This document shows positions 25,114-34,052 of a stretch of DNA of 50,338 nt, one piece after another. The stretch's first letter is position 1. Each line of letters starts with the position of its first letter. A model generated the notes under the pieces. The model was not told the DNA's origin. It made no database searches and saw only the letters and a list, made by a program, of their open reading frames with translations. The DNA comes from Paracoccaceae bacterium (GTDB taxonomy: Bacteria; Pseudomonadota; Alphaproteobacteria; Rhodobacterales; Rhodobacteraceae): assembly GCA_026982515.1 (NCBI GenBank), contig JALSGY010000424.1, positions 1 to 50,338 on the forward strand. Reading direction: 5' to 3'. The translations under genes were made by a program, and so were the position numbers.

Positions 25114-28100
25114 CTATTCTGCTGCCTTGATTGTTTTTGGTGGGATGCTGGTTTCGCCAGCCTCCCATGCCCGTTCTGCCGCTTCAAGCCGGTGTTTCAT
25201 TCGTGCGGCGAGAACCCGCACATTGGGTTCAAGCACCATGGAATCGTGGTCGCCCGGCACTTCGAATACCTCGATGGCATGGGCCCATCTGGTCCAGCCG
25301 TTGTCCGGAAGAAGGTAGTGGCGATGCTTGTCGACAAGCCGCCCCGGCGCCACTTCCCACTGGCCGATCTGGGGCGGGCGGATCAGGGCAAGCGGCCCGG
25401 ACCAGGGCATGACCTTGTAGGCCCCCACGCTTTCGAGGAAAGCATCCTGGATGGCCGCATTGTGGAATTCATGCGCTGCCTCGGTTTCTTCGTCATGGCC
25501 CTGGCGTTTGCCCAGTTCCCAGGCGATGCGGTTCCTTGCCCAGGTGGTCAGATAGCCAAGGCCCTGACGGCGCAGGTTGATCCAGTTGATCATGATGCGG
25601 TCGCGCCGCGACAGCGGCGGGCGCACCGGCAGGGGGGTGTCGAGCATGATCAGCTCCGACACGGTTTCGCCGGCGGCCGTCAGCTGTTGGGCAATCTCGT
25701 AGGCAATGATGCCGCCGCCGGAAAACCCGCCCAGCATGTAGGGGCCATGCGGCCGGACCTGGCGCATTTCGGCGATATAGTCGCGCGCCGCCTCGACCAC
25801 CGAGCGGTGCGGCTCCTCATCGCCGTAAAGCCCGCGCGCCTGCAGCCCGTAAAACGGCCGGTCGGCGCCCAGAAGATGCGCAAGATGGCGCAGGTTCAGC
25901 ACGTTGCCGAACATGCCGGCCACCAGGAAGAACGGGGTTTTCGGCCCCCCTTCGCCGGCATGCATCGGCACCAGGTGGGTGAAGCGGCGTTCGGTCCTGG
26001 CCACAGCCGGGGCCGGGGCGCCGTCTTCTTCGTCGGTGGCCACACCGCGCGCGGCGATCAGCTCGGCGCATTTGCGGATCGTCGGGGCTTCGAACAGCAC
26101 CGAAATCGGAAAGTCGACCTGCCAGGTCTTGCGGATCTGTGCAAACAGCCGCACCGCGATCAGGGAATGTCCGCCAAGGTCGAAGAAACTGTCTTCGACG
26201 CCGACCTGATCGACCCCGAGCAGGTCCTGCCAGAAGCCGGCCAGCCGGGATTCGATCGCATTTTCCGGGGCAACGTAGTCGGCATCGAGCTCGGGGCGCT
26301 GGAACTTCTGCTCGCTGCCCTGGTTGTCGGCCACGCTTTCGCCGGCCTGGGCGGCCAGCCCGGCGAGATCGAGCGACGACACGATCACCTGGGGCAGATC
26401 GGTGCTCAGGGCGCGCAGGAACAGGTCAGCCCCCTCGGCCGGGCGAATACCCTGGGTCAGGTTGTGGCGCAGGCGCTCTTCGGCGGGCGACAGCGGGCGC
26501 GCGGCCTCGTTGTCGGGCAGGGTGGCGACAGGGTTGTCGGCCGGGGCGGCCGCGAATTGCGCCGCGCTTTCCAGGCGGCGGATCGAAAACCCGCGGATCT
26601 CGACGCAGACGGTGCCGTCGGGGGCCGCGATGGTGACATCGAAACTTGCGGTTTCGGCGCCGGCCTCGTTTTCGCCGCTGTTGCGCACCCAGCTGACGAC
26701 CTCGGCCGGCAGGGGGCGGAAGACCCGGACCGAGCGGTAGGAAACCGGCACCCACAGGTGGGTCGGGCGATAGCCGGCGATCAGCTCCATCGCCCAGCCG
26801 GTGGCGATATCCATCAGCCCGGGGTGCAGCAGGCAGCCGGTGTCATTCCCGGCCCCGGGCAGGGCAAGCCGGGCCAGGCCCTCGCCCTGACCCAGGGCGG
26901 TTTCACGCAGCACATGCCACTGGGCGCCGAAGTTCAGCTGTGCTTCCTGGGGCGCGCTCAGCCATTGGCCCGGCGGCGCGGTGACCGGAGCGCCGCAGCG
27001 CGCGGCGATGGCCGCGGGGTCGATCGGGTCGGGGGGCGTCTGCGGCAGCAGCGAAAGACTGGCCTGGGCGTTCTGTTCGCGGTCCGCGCCGGCGCCGCTT
27101 TCAACGCTCAGGTCATAGCCGGTGTCGCTGCGTGAAAGCGTCAGGCGGATGTCACGCTCTTGTCCGTCTTCCACGGCCAGCGGGCGCAGGAAATAGAGGT
27201 CGCGGATCTCGAATGTCTGTGGCTCGCCCTGTGCGCGCAGGGCCTCGGCGGCCAGTTCGATATACCCGGTGCCCGGCAACAGCGCGTCGCCCGCGCGGGT
27301 CCGGTGCTGGTCGAGAAACCAGCGCCCGTCCGCCCGCCAGCGCGCCGTGAACAGCCGGTTGCCGGCGCCGTCGAAGCTGGCGTCGTCCAGCATCGGCTCG
27401 CCCGCCGCCTCGACCGGCGGGGGCGGGGTGGACCCGGTGCGCACCTGCATGGCATCGGCGGCCATGCCGACATCGGCCCAGATGCCCCAGTCGATGGCCA
27501 GAACCCGGGTCTTGCCGCCGGCGCGCGCCCTGGCGTAGGCGTTGAGATATTCGTTGGCCGCGACATAGTCGACCTGCCCCGGCGGGGCGGTGACGGTGGA
27601 GGTCGAGGAAAACAGCACCAGCCAGTCGAGCGCGCCATCGGGGAAGAGCTCATCGAGCACCTGGGTGCCGTGGATCTTGGGGGCGAAGACATCTTCGATC
27701 CCGGTCATCGACTTGGTCATGATCAGCCCGTCTTCGATCAGCCCGGCGGCATGGATCACGCCATTGACCGGCCCCCAGCGCCCCTCGATCTCGGCGCGGG
27801 CGGCCCGCATGTCCTCGACATTGCTGACATCGGCGGCAAGACACATGACCTGCCCGCCGGCCTCTTCCAGCGCCTGCACCGCCCGGATGCGCCGCGCCAG
27901 GCTGTCGCCGGGGGCGGTATTGCGCAGGATCTGCTCCCATTTGTCCCGGTCGGGCAGGGCGTTGCGCGACAAGAGCACGATACGCGCCGAGACCTTGCGG
28001 ATCAGGGTTTCGGCCAGGGTCAGCCCGATGCCGCCGAACCCGCCGGTGATCAGGTAGACGCCTTCTTCGCGCAGCGGTGGCACCAGGGTGTCCGGGGCGG

Positions 28101-31100
28101 CGATTTCCTGTTGCCGCCAGCCCAGTTCGAACCGCTTGTCGCCGCGCAGGGCCACGGTGGCGGTGGCCGGCGGGGCGAGCAGATCTTCGAGCAGCCGTTC
28201 GGCCAGCGCGGCCATCTGCGGATCGGGGCCGGTGCGTTTGCGGCGCGCGGGCTCCTGCGGCAGCTCCAGGTCGATCAGCGAACAGCTGAAGCCCGGAAAC
28301 TCGCGCGGGATGACCCGCGCCGGTCCGGCGATCGTGGCCTTTTCCGGATAGGCCAGCCCCTCATCGCGCACCTGTTGCGCCCCGGTGGTCAGCACGCTCA
28401 GGTGCAGCGGCATGGCCAACCCCTCGTCGCCGATGGCCTGGGCCAGAAACAGCAGGCTGTAAAACCCCTGTTCGAGATTGCGGTGGAAAAAGCTGCTGCC
28501 GGGGCGGAAGGTTTCCTTGCGGGTGGCCAGCCAGCCGTGGACGATCCGGCTCGGGGCCATGTCGCGTTCCACGAGGTCGCGGATCAGCGCGTCATAGCTT
28601 TCGCGCCCGCGCTCGGGGGCGATGATGTAACCGTCGTCGCCCATGCGCGCGAAAGTGTCGCCGGCGCGCACGGTGATCACCGGGTGCCCGGCCGCGCGCA
28701 GCCGTTCGGTGATGGCCCCGGTCAGCCCGGCGTCATCGGCAAAGACCAGCCAGGTTTCGCGCGGGGCCTCTGACAGGTCACCGCTTGTGTCGATGTCGCA
28801 GGCGGCATAGGTCGGGGTCCAGGCCGGGCGATAGCCCCAGCGCGACAGGTCATCCTCGCGCATCAGCCAGCGATTGTCGGTTTCGGCGGGTTTGCCCGGC
28901 TCGATGAAATAGGGCGCACGCTGGAAGGCGTAGCCGGGCAGCGGCACCCGCAGGCGCCGCGCGTCGCCCCAGTATTGTGCCCAGTCAAAGCGCCCCCCCA
29001 TGGCCCAGAGCCGCCCGAGCATGGCCAGGAAATAGGCATCATCGCCGATTTCGTCTTTCGGGTGGCGCAGGCTGGACATCACCTGGTTGGCGGTGGCATC
29101 GCCATGCTGGCCGGTCAGCGCGGCCAGCGCCTTGCCGGGGCCGACCTCGAGGAAGATGCGCCCGGGGGTCTGTGCCAGTGTCGCGATACAGTCGGCGAAA
29201 TGCACGGTGCCGCGCAGGTGGCCGACCCAGTAGTCGGGGTCGGTGGCTTCGGCCTCGGTGATGAACGCGCCGCTGCGGTTCGAGGTGAAGGGGATGCGCG
29301 GGGCGTGCAGCTCGATCGAGCGCAGATAGTCGCCGAAATCCTTCAGGATCGGTTCGAGCATGCGCGAATGGGCGGCAATGTCGATCGGGATGCGCTGGCA
29401 GTCGATGTCACGTTCTTTCAGCACCGCTTCCAGCGCGTCCAGCGCATCCTGGGCGCCGGTGGCGACGCTCAGCCCCGGCGCGTTGACCGCCCCGAGGTCC
29501 AGGTCGTCGCCCAGCAGCGGCTTCAGGTCTTCGGCGGGCAGGGCCACCGACAGCATGCCGCCGGCAGGCACCGTATCAAACAGGCGACCGCGCAGGTGCA
29601 CCAGCCCGATGCAGTCTTCGAACGACATGACCCCGGCCACGCAGGCGGCGGTGTTTTCCCCCATCGAATGGCCGACCAGGGCTGCCGGGCTTACCCCCCA
29701 GCTCATCCACAGCTGCGCCAGCGCATATTCGACGATCATGATCAGCGGCAATTGCACCGACGGCTGCTTGAGCCGGTCTTCGGCCTCGGCCCTGGCGCCG
29801 GGTTCGGGCAGCCAGATTGCGCGGATGTCATAGTCGAGCTTCGGCTGCAGGATTTCCAGGCCGCGGTCCATCCATTCGGCAAAGACCGGCTCGGTCTCGT
29901 AGAGGTCGCGCGCCATGCCGGCATATTGCGCCCCGCCGCCGGGGAACATGAACACGACCTCCGGGTCGTCGCCGACCACCGTGTGGGTGAAAACGCGGCG
30001 CGGGTCGTTTTCCTCGAGCAGGCGGGCGGCTTCTTCGTGGGTCTCGGCCACGACGACGCGGCGCCTTTCGAATTCGCGCCGGCCTTCCTTCAGGGTCCAG
30101 GCAATGTCGGCCAGGGGCTGTTCGGGATGGGCGCGCAGATGGGCGGCCAGCCGGGCGGCGTTGCCGTCGAGCGCGCCCTTGCTGCGCCCCGAAATGCACA
30201 GCAGCTGGAACGGCCAGTCCGAGGCTTCGGAGGCGACCCGTTCGGGGGCTTCTTCCAGAACGGCATGGGCATTGGTGCCCCCGACCCCGAGCGAGTTCAC
30301 CCCGGCCCGGCGCGGCCCCTTGTGCGATTGCCAGTCGCTCAGCCGGTCGTTGACGCGAAACGGGCTGTGCGCGAAGTCGATTGCCGGGTTCGGCTTTTCG
30401 TAGCCGAGCGAGGGCGGGATCTGGCGCCTGTGCAGCGACAGCGCGGTCTTGATCAGGCTGGCAACCCCGGCCGCGGTGTCGAGATGGCCGATGTTGGTCT
30501 TGACCGAGCCAAGCCGGCAATAGCCGGTTTCATCGGTGGTTTCGCCAAACGCCTGGGTGAGGGCGGCCACCTCGATCGGGTCGCCCAGGTAGGTGCCGGT
30601 GCCGTGGCACTCGACATAGTCGATGGTGTCGGCCGGCGTGCCGGCCATGCTGAGCGCTTCGGAAATGGCGGCGGCCTGGCCGTCGACCGACGGGGCAAGA
30701 TAGCCGGCCTTGGCGGCGCCATCGTTGTTGACGGCGGTGCCCTTGATCACGGCCCAGATATGGTCGCCGTCGGCGATGGCATCGGCCAGCCGACGCAGCA
30801 CCACGACACCCGCGCCCGAGCCGAACACCGTGCCCTGGGCGCGGTGATCGAACGCGTGGCAATGGCCGTCGGGCGACAGCACTTCGCCTTCCTTGTAGAT
30901 ATAGCCGCGCCCCTGCGGCAGTTCGATTGTCACCCCGCCGGCCAGCGCGATGTCGCATTCGCCGGTCATCAGCGCCTGGGCCGCGTAATGGGTGGCCACC
31001 AGCGAGGTCGAACACGCGGTCTGCAGGTTGATGCTCGGGCCCTTGAGGTCAAGGATGTGGCTGGCCCGCGTCGACAGGAAGTCCTTGTCGTTGCCGGTGT

Positions 31101-31563
31101 GGCGCAGCAGGAACATGCCCACGTCTTCAACCAGGTCCGGGTTCGAGCAGACGTTGAAATAAAAGTAGCTGCCCATGCCGCAGCCGGCAAACACCCCGAT
31201 CGGCCCCCTGGCCTTTTCCGGCGGGTGGCCGGCGTTTTCCAGCGCTTCCCAGGCCACCTCCAGGAACTGGCGGTGCTGCGGGTCCATGATCGCGGCTTCT
31301 TTCGGCGACAGCCCGAAGAATTCGGCATCAAAGGTTTCGAACCCTTCCAGCGGGGCGGCGGCGGGCACATAGTCGGGGCGGTTCAGCAGGTGCGGCGCCT
31401 CGCCGTTTTCCAGCAGCTCCTCGCGGCTGAACTGGCGGATCGATTCGATGCCGTCGCGCAGGTTGGCCCAGTATTGGTCTATCGAGCCCGCGCCGGGCAG
31501 ATGTGCGGCCATGCCGACGATGGCGATGTCGGTGTCGGCGCTGCGATGTGTCGTGTCATTCAT
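25114..31563 (-). CDS. Modular type I polyketide synthase: KS-AT-KR-DH-ACP-TE
   Basis: This 2149-aa synthase contains one extension module. KS (12-440): Cys184 in QTACSTS, His320 in VECHGTGTYLGDP, and His360 in KTNIGH. AT (535-835): Ser633 in GHSMG; the later IAAHSRM does not identify the extender. A KR structural subdomain (890-1150) precedes KR (1165-1370): TGGFGGIG, Ser1319, and Tyr1333 in YVAAN. DH (1400-1670): H1420xxxxG1425xxxxP1430 is present, but the second catalytic position reads D1585-I-A-T-G, without the usual Gln/His four residues after the Asp. DH after KR is unusual, and the KR-like tail (about 1690-1740, GIRPAEGADLFLRALS, LPQVIVSSLDL) comes after the DH. ACP: Ser1800 in DLGGHSL. 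TE (1860-2149): Ser1948 in GGFSGG, Asp1975, and His2106. It starts the leftward operon, one base before the GT2 gene. It may accept the glycyl unit from the NRPS. Confidence 0.9.
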   Translation of the reverse strand: MNDTTHRSADTDIAIVGMAAHLPGAGSIDQYWANLRDGIESIRQFSREELLENGEAPHLLNRPDYVPAAAPLEGFETFDAEFFGLSPKEAAIMDPQHRQFLEVAWEALENAGHPPEKARGPIGVFAGCGMGSYFYFNVCSNPDLVEDVGMFLLRHTGNDKDFLSTRASHILDLKGPSINLQTACSTSLVATHYAAQALMTGECDIALAGGVTIELPQGRGYIYKEGEVLSPDGHCHAFDHRAQGTVFGSGAGVVVLRRLADAIADGDHIWAVIKGTAVNNDGAAKAGYLAPSVDGQAAAISEALSMAGTPADTIDYVECHGTGTYLGDPIEVAALTQAFGETTDETGYCRLGSVKTNIGHLDTAAGVASLIKTALSLHRRQIPPSLGYEKPNPAIDFAHSPFRVNDRLSDWQSHKGPRRAGVNSLGVGGTNAHAVLEEAPERVASEASDWPFQLLCISGRSKGALDGNAARLAAHLRAHPEQPLADIAWTLKEGRREFERRRVVVAETHEEAARLLEENDPRRVFTHTVVGDDPEVVFMFPGGGAQYAGMARDLYETEPVFAEWMDRGLEILQPKLDYDIRAIWLPEPGARAEAEDRLKQPSVQLPLIMIVEYALAQLWMSWGVSPAALVGHSMGENTAACVAGVMSFEDCIGLVHLRGRLFDTVPAGGMLSVALPAEDLKPLLGDDLDLGAVNAPGLSVATGAQDALDALEAVLKERDIDCQRIPIDIAAHSRMLEPILKDFGDYLRSIELHAPRIPFTSNRSGAFITEAEATDPDYWVGHLRGTVHFADCIATLAQTPGRIFLEVGPGKALAALTGQHGDATANQVMSSLRHPKDEIGDDAYFLAMLGRLWAMGGRFDWAQYWGDARRLRVPLPGYAFQRAPYFIEPGKPAETDNRWLMREDDLSRWGYRPAWTPTYAACDIDTSGDLSEAPRETWLVFADDAGLTGAITERLRAAGHPVITVRAGDTFARMGDDGYIIAPERGRESYDALIRDLVERDMAPSRIVHGWLATRKETFRPGSSFFHRNLEQGFYSLLFLAQAIGDEGLAMPLHLSVLTTGAQQVRDEGLAYPEKATIAGPARVIPREFPGFSCSLIDLELPQEPARRKRTGPDPQMAALAERLLEDLLAPPATATVALRGDKRFELGWRQQEIAAPDTLVPPLREEGVYLITGGFGGIGLTLAETLIRKVSARIVLLSRNALPDRDKWEQILRNTAPGDSLARRIRAVQALEEAGGQVMCLAADVSNVEDMRAARAEIEGRWGPVNGVIHAAGLIEDGLIMTKSMTGIEDVFAPKIHGTQVLDELFPDGALDWLVLFSSTSTVTAPPGQVDYVAANEYLNAYARARAGGKTRVLAIDWGIWADVGMAADAMQVRTGSTPPPPVEAAGEPMLDDASFDGAGNRLFTARWRADGRWFLDQHRTRAGDALLPGTGYIELAAEALRAQGEPQTFEIRDLYFLRPLAVEDGQERDIRLTLSRSDTGYDLSVESGAGADREQNAQASLSLLPQTPPDPIDPAAIAARCGAPVTAPPGQWLSAPQEAQLNFGAQWHVLRETALGQGEGLARLALPGAGNDTGCLLHPGLMDIATGWAMELIAGYRPTHLWVPVSYRSVRVFRPLPAEVVSWVRNSGENEAGAETASFDVTIAAPDGTVCVEIRGFSIRRLESAAQFAAAPADNPVATLPDNEAARPLSPAEERLRHNLTQGIRPAEGADLFLRALSTDLPQVIVSSLDLAGLAAQAGESVADNQGSEQKFQRPELDADYVAPENAIESRLAGFWQDLLGVDQVGVEDSFFDLGGHSLIAVRLFAQIRKTWQVDFPISVLFEAPTIRKCAELIAARGVATDEEDGAPAPAVARTERRFTHLVPMHAGEGGPKTPFFLVAGMFGNVLNLRHLAHLLGADRPFYGLQARGLYGDEEPHRSVVEAARDYIAEMRQVRPHGPYMLGGFSGGGIIAYEIAQQLTAAGETVSELIMLDTPLPVRPPLSRRDRIMINWINLRRQGLGYLTTWARNRIAWELGKRQGHDEETEAAHEFHNAAIQDAFLESVGAYKVMPWSGPLALIRPPQIGQWEVAPGRLVDKHRHYLLPDNGWTRWAHAIEVFEVPGDHDSMVLEPNVRVLAARMKHRLEAAERAWEAGETSIPPKTIKAAE

Positions 31564-32081
31564 TGAAATGCGAAGTCCCTATCGCATCAAGTGCGGGTTT
31601 CTGAGAGTTGAAAGACTCGAAAAAAATCCAGAGATAATCAAAAAGACCAACCTTTTTCTACCGGGGGCAATTCGCCGGGTCAAACAGCGGCATTGTTGCG
31701 TATCGGGCAGTAGCATGGGACAGGCCATTCTCAAATGCGGCAGCCCGGAAAATTGCCCTGATGATCACGATCCGGCGTCAATGTTTCGTGAGCGGGCGGA
31801 TTGGTTCGGTTCCCGGCAAGATCATTCCGCGCTTTTCTGGTGAACCTGCCCGGGGTCTTGCCCGGGTGGATGGCCCGTGAGCGCGCCTTTACCCCTTGTT
31901 TTCAGGGTGAAAAAACGGGTGATCGTGGCGGTTTCCGAGAAAAAACAGGGCCATTTCCGGTTTTTTGCCCCGCTCAGCAGCGCCAATTGCGGCAGCATTG
32001 CGTTGCAATCATGGCCCCAATGGTGCAGTTTGGCCGAGGATGAGTTTCCCGGCTATTTCCGGGATATTGAAGGAGTGGGTA
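31564..32081. promoter_or_regulatory. Divergent intergenic region between PKS operon and VPLPA-CTERM gene
   Basis: This 518-bp gap separates leftward PKS and rightward cargo genes and must contain both promoters. It is AT-richer than the rest of the plasmid, especially 31600-31670 (runs of A and T). A small imperfect hairpin (AAAAAAC / GTTTTTTG) occurs at about 31936-31965, but without terminator geometry. I cannot name a regulator site. An AAGGAG at 32070-32075 is the ribosome site for the gene at 32082. An overlapping 291-aa reading frame starting at 31965 is not used because the signal peptide begins at 32082. Confidence 0.4.
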
Positions 32082-32840
32082 ATGGGGTTGAAGTTTTTGA
32101 AAGCCTGCGTGGCTTGCGCAATGGTTTATCTGCCCGCCGTCGGGACGGCGCAGGCGGCGACGGTCAATATTGTCCGGGTTGCCGATAATCCTCAGGAAAC
32201 GGTTTACGGGATTCGTGACAACACCGGGACAGACGGGGTTGATCTGGATGGTGCGATCTTTACGGCGACCTATGCCGATGGAACAAGCGAAGAGATCGTC
32301 TGGAACGCCTTGCGCACATTCAACTACAGCATCGATGGCGAAGCGGCCGGGACGGACACATATGTCTACATGAGCTGGGACGGGTTCGAAATGACGACGA
32401 CCCGCCTGCTGACCTCGCTTCTCATCCAGCTTGCTCCGGCCAGCTCGGTTTTTGACACGACGTTCATCTTCGATCCCGATCCGGCCTCTACGCCAGGGTC
32501 CAGCTTTGGCTATCCGTTCGAGCTTTACAGTGCCTATTCCGGTCTGCAGGGCAGCATCACGGCGACCTATTCGGGGATCGTGAACATGGCCGGCGATGTG
32601 GCGCGGGGCGATCTGTTCACCGACATGCTCGTCGACTTTTCGGGTCTGTCGACCGGTGGAATTCTTGGCGCCGTGAGCTTCAGGTCCGACATGGACACCC
32701 TGCGGTATGCGGGCGATCTGACGCCGATTTCCCCGGTGCCGCTTCCGGCCGGTTTCTGGCTTTTGCTGGCCGGCATGGGCGGTTTCGTGTTGAGCGGTCG
32801 CATGGCGCGGCGCGGCTCTGCGGCCCGGGTTTCCGCCTGA
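32082..32840 (+). CDS. VPLPA-CTERM sorting protein (exosortase cargo)
   Basis: This 252-aa secreted protein has an N-terminal signal peptide, MGLKFLKACVACAMVYLPAV-GTAQA, with likely cleavage after residue 25 (AQA/A). The middle is acidic, beta-rich and Gly/Thr/Asp-rich, without a named domain. The C-terminus has the tripartite sorting signal: VPLPA at 219-223, a hydrophobic stretch GFWLLLAGMGGFVL, then a basic cluster (GRMARRG). This is the classic signal recognised by XrtD exosortase, and the matching XrtD lies on the same plasmid at 793-2397. It is thus a candidate matrix or surface protein anchored or released during EPS export. AAGGAG at 32070-32075 gives optimal spacing. It heads the rightward EPS series, opposite the PKS operon. 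It is the only VPLPA-type tail found. Confidence 0.88.
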   Translation: MGLKFLKACVACAMVYLPAVGTAQAATVNIVRVADNPQETVYGIRDNTGTDGVDLDGAIFTATYADGTSEEIVWNALRTFNYSIDGEAAGTDTYVYMSWDGFEMTTTRLLTSLLIQLAPASSVFDTTFIFDPDPASTPGSSFGYPFELYSAYSGLQGSITATYSGIVNMAGDVARGDLFTDMLVDFSGLSTGGILGAVSFRSDMDTLRYAGDLTPISPVPLPAGFWLLLAGMGGFVLSGRMARRGSAARVSA

Positions 32841-32995
32841 CGGCAGCCAGGGCGGACAGTCGATGAATTGCAGCGCGTCGGGGCCATTGTTGCAACTTCG
32901 CGCCGACCGGGCGGATTCTCCGGTCAGGGGATGTAAATTCCCGCAGAACCCGTAAATAGTGTGGATGAATAGGAAAATTCATCAATAGGTGAAGA

Positions 32996-33841
32996 GTGTC
33001 GCAGAAGAAACGGCCTGAAAAATCGGCAGACATGGTCATTGGCTGCCTGTCAAACAACGCCGACATCCTGTCCGCCAACCTGATGCTGTCTCCGGCTGTT
33101 CGCTCGGGCGCGCTCAAGCTTGTCGTGGAAAAAAACCCGACAAGCGCCGCCACCGGCTACAACCGCATTCTTGACCGAACAGATGCTCCGATCGTTATCC
33201 TGGCCCACCATGATGTTTTCCTGCCGGATGGCTGGGAGCAGCTTCTTGCCCGCCGGATTGCGGAGGTTGAAGCGGTCGACCCGGACTGGGGGATCATTGC
33301 CCCCTACGGGATCGATGAGCATGGCACGGGGTGGGGCCCGGTCTGGTCGTCTTCGATCGGCCAGGTTGTCGGCCGCGTCGCCACCGAACCTGTCGCAATC
33401 AAGAGCAGCGACGAGTTGCTGATCGTCCTGCGGCGCCACGAAGGGCTGCGCTTTGATGAAGGCATGGCGCATTTTCATTTTTACGGGCTGGATATCGTGC
33501 AGACGGCCTGGGCCCTGGGCCATGGCGCCTGGAACGTGCCCCTGCCGCTTGTTCATAATGACAGGTTCAAGGGCGACCTGGGAGAAGACTATGCGCAGGG
33601 CTATCATTTCGTGCGCAAGAAATGGCGCGCGCAATTGCCCCTGCATTCTCCGACTGCAAAGGTTTCGTGGCACGGGCTGCATCTGCGCGGTGTCAGGAAA
33701 CGGATGCGTGAAAGCGTTGAACACAGGAAAGCCATCGCCGTTGCGGCCGAAGTTGATCCGCGCATTCATGCAGAACGCTGCGGCTGGGAAACGCTCGGCG
33801 GGGTGCCGGCGCCGGCCATCCGGCCAGCGCTGGCCTCCTGA
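32996..33841 (+). CDS. Glycosyltransferase-like protein (GT-A, Glyco_tranf_2_5 type)
   Basis: This 281-aa protein resembles GT-A proteins of the Glyco_tranf_2_5 group. ADMVIGCLSNNADILSANLMLSPAV starts the Rossmann-like fold, and VILAHHDVFLPDGWEQLL matches the H-x-D-V motif of that group (usually H-Q-D-V). The C-terminal half has FHFYGLDIVQTAWALG and LVHNDRFKGDLGEDYAQGYHFVRKKW, as expected for acceptor binding. No transmembrane segments are seen. It is preceded by an SD-like GGTGA before GTG 32996; ATG 33032 is the alternative. It follows the VPLPA cargo by 155 nt and precedes the epimerase by 211 nt. The donor sugar is unknown. Confidence 0.7.
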   Translation: MSQKKRPEKSADMVIGCLSNNADILSANLMLSPAVRSGALKLVVEKNPTSAATGYNRILDRTDAPIVILAHHDVFLPDGWEQLLARRIAEVEAVDPDWGIIAPYGIDEHGTGWGPVWSSSIGQVVGRVATEPVAIKSSDELLIVLRRHEGLRFDEGMAHFHFYGLDIVQTAWALGHGAWNVPLPLVHNDRFKGDLGEDYAQGYHFVRKKWRAQLPLHSPTAKVSWHGLHLRGVRKRMRESVEHRKAIAVAAEVDPRIHAERCGWETLGGVPAPAIRPALAS

Positions 33842-34052
33842 GCGCCGGCACCGGCCTGCATGCCCGCTTTCCACTTGCCACGGCCTTTGTCGCGGGCGTC
33901 GGGACGATGCGGGCATCACAGCCCTTCTGTTTCTTGTGAGCGGAGATCGGTCATTGGCAGATGCTTCGGTGGCGACTTTCCATTAAGGCTGCTGTCAGGC
34001 GCATGTCCGGTGTGGGGCGGGCAGGGCGCGGGATGAAATGTGGTAGGGCAGG

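Noticed and set aside
28975..31566. An 863-aa open frame on the plus strand opposite the PKS
   Set aside because: Same antisense effect; composition is low-information and no ribosome site or motif was seen.
31965..32840. 291-aa version of the VPLPA protein starting at 31965
   Set aside because: The signal peptide and the AAGGAG ribosome site place the start at 32082; the extra residues are not signal-like.
33860..33915. Inverted repeat ATGCCCGC ... GCGGGCAT after the GT-like gene
   Set aside because: The loop is about 40 bases and no T tract follows, so it is a weak case for a terminator.
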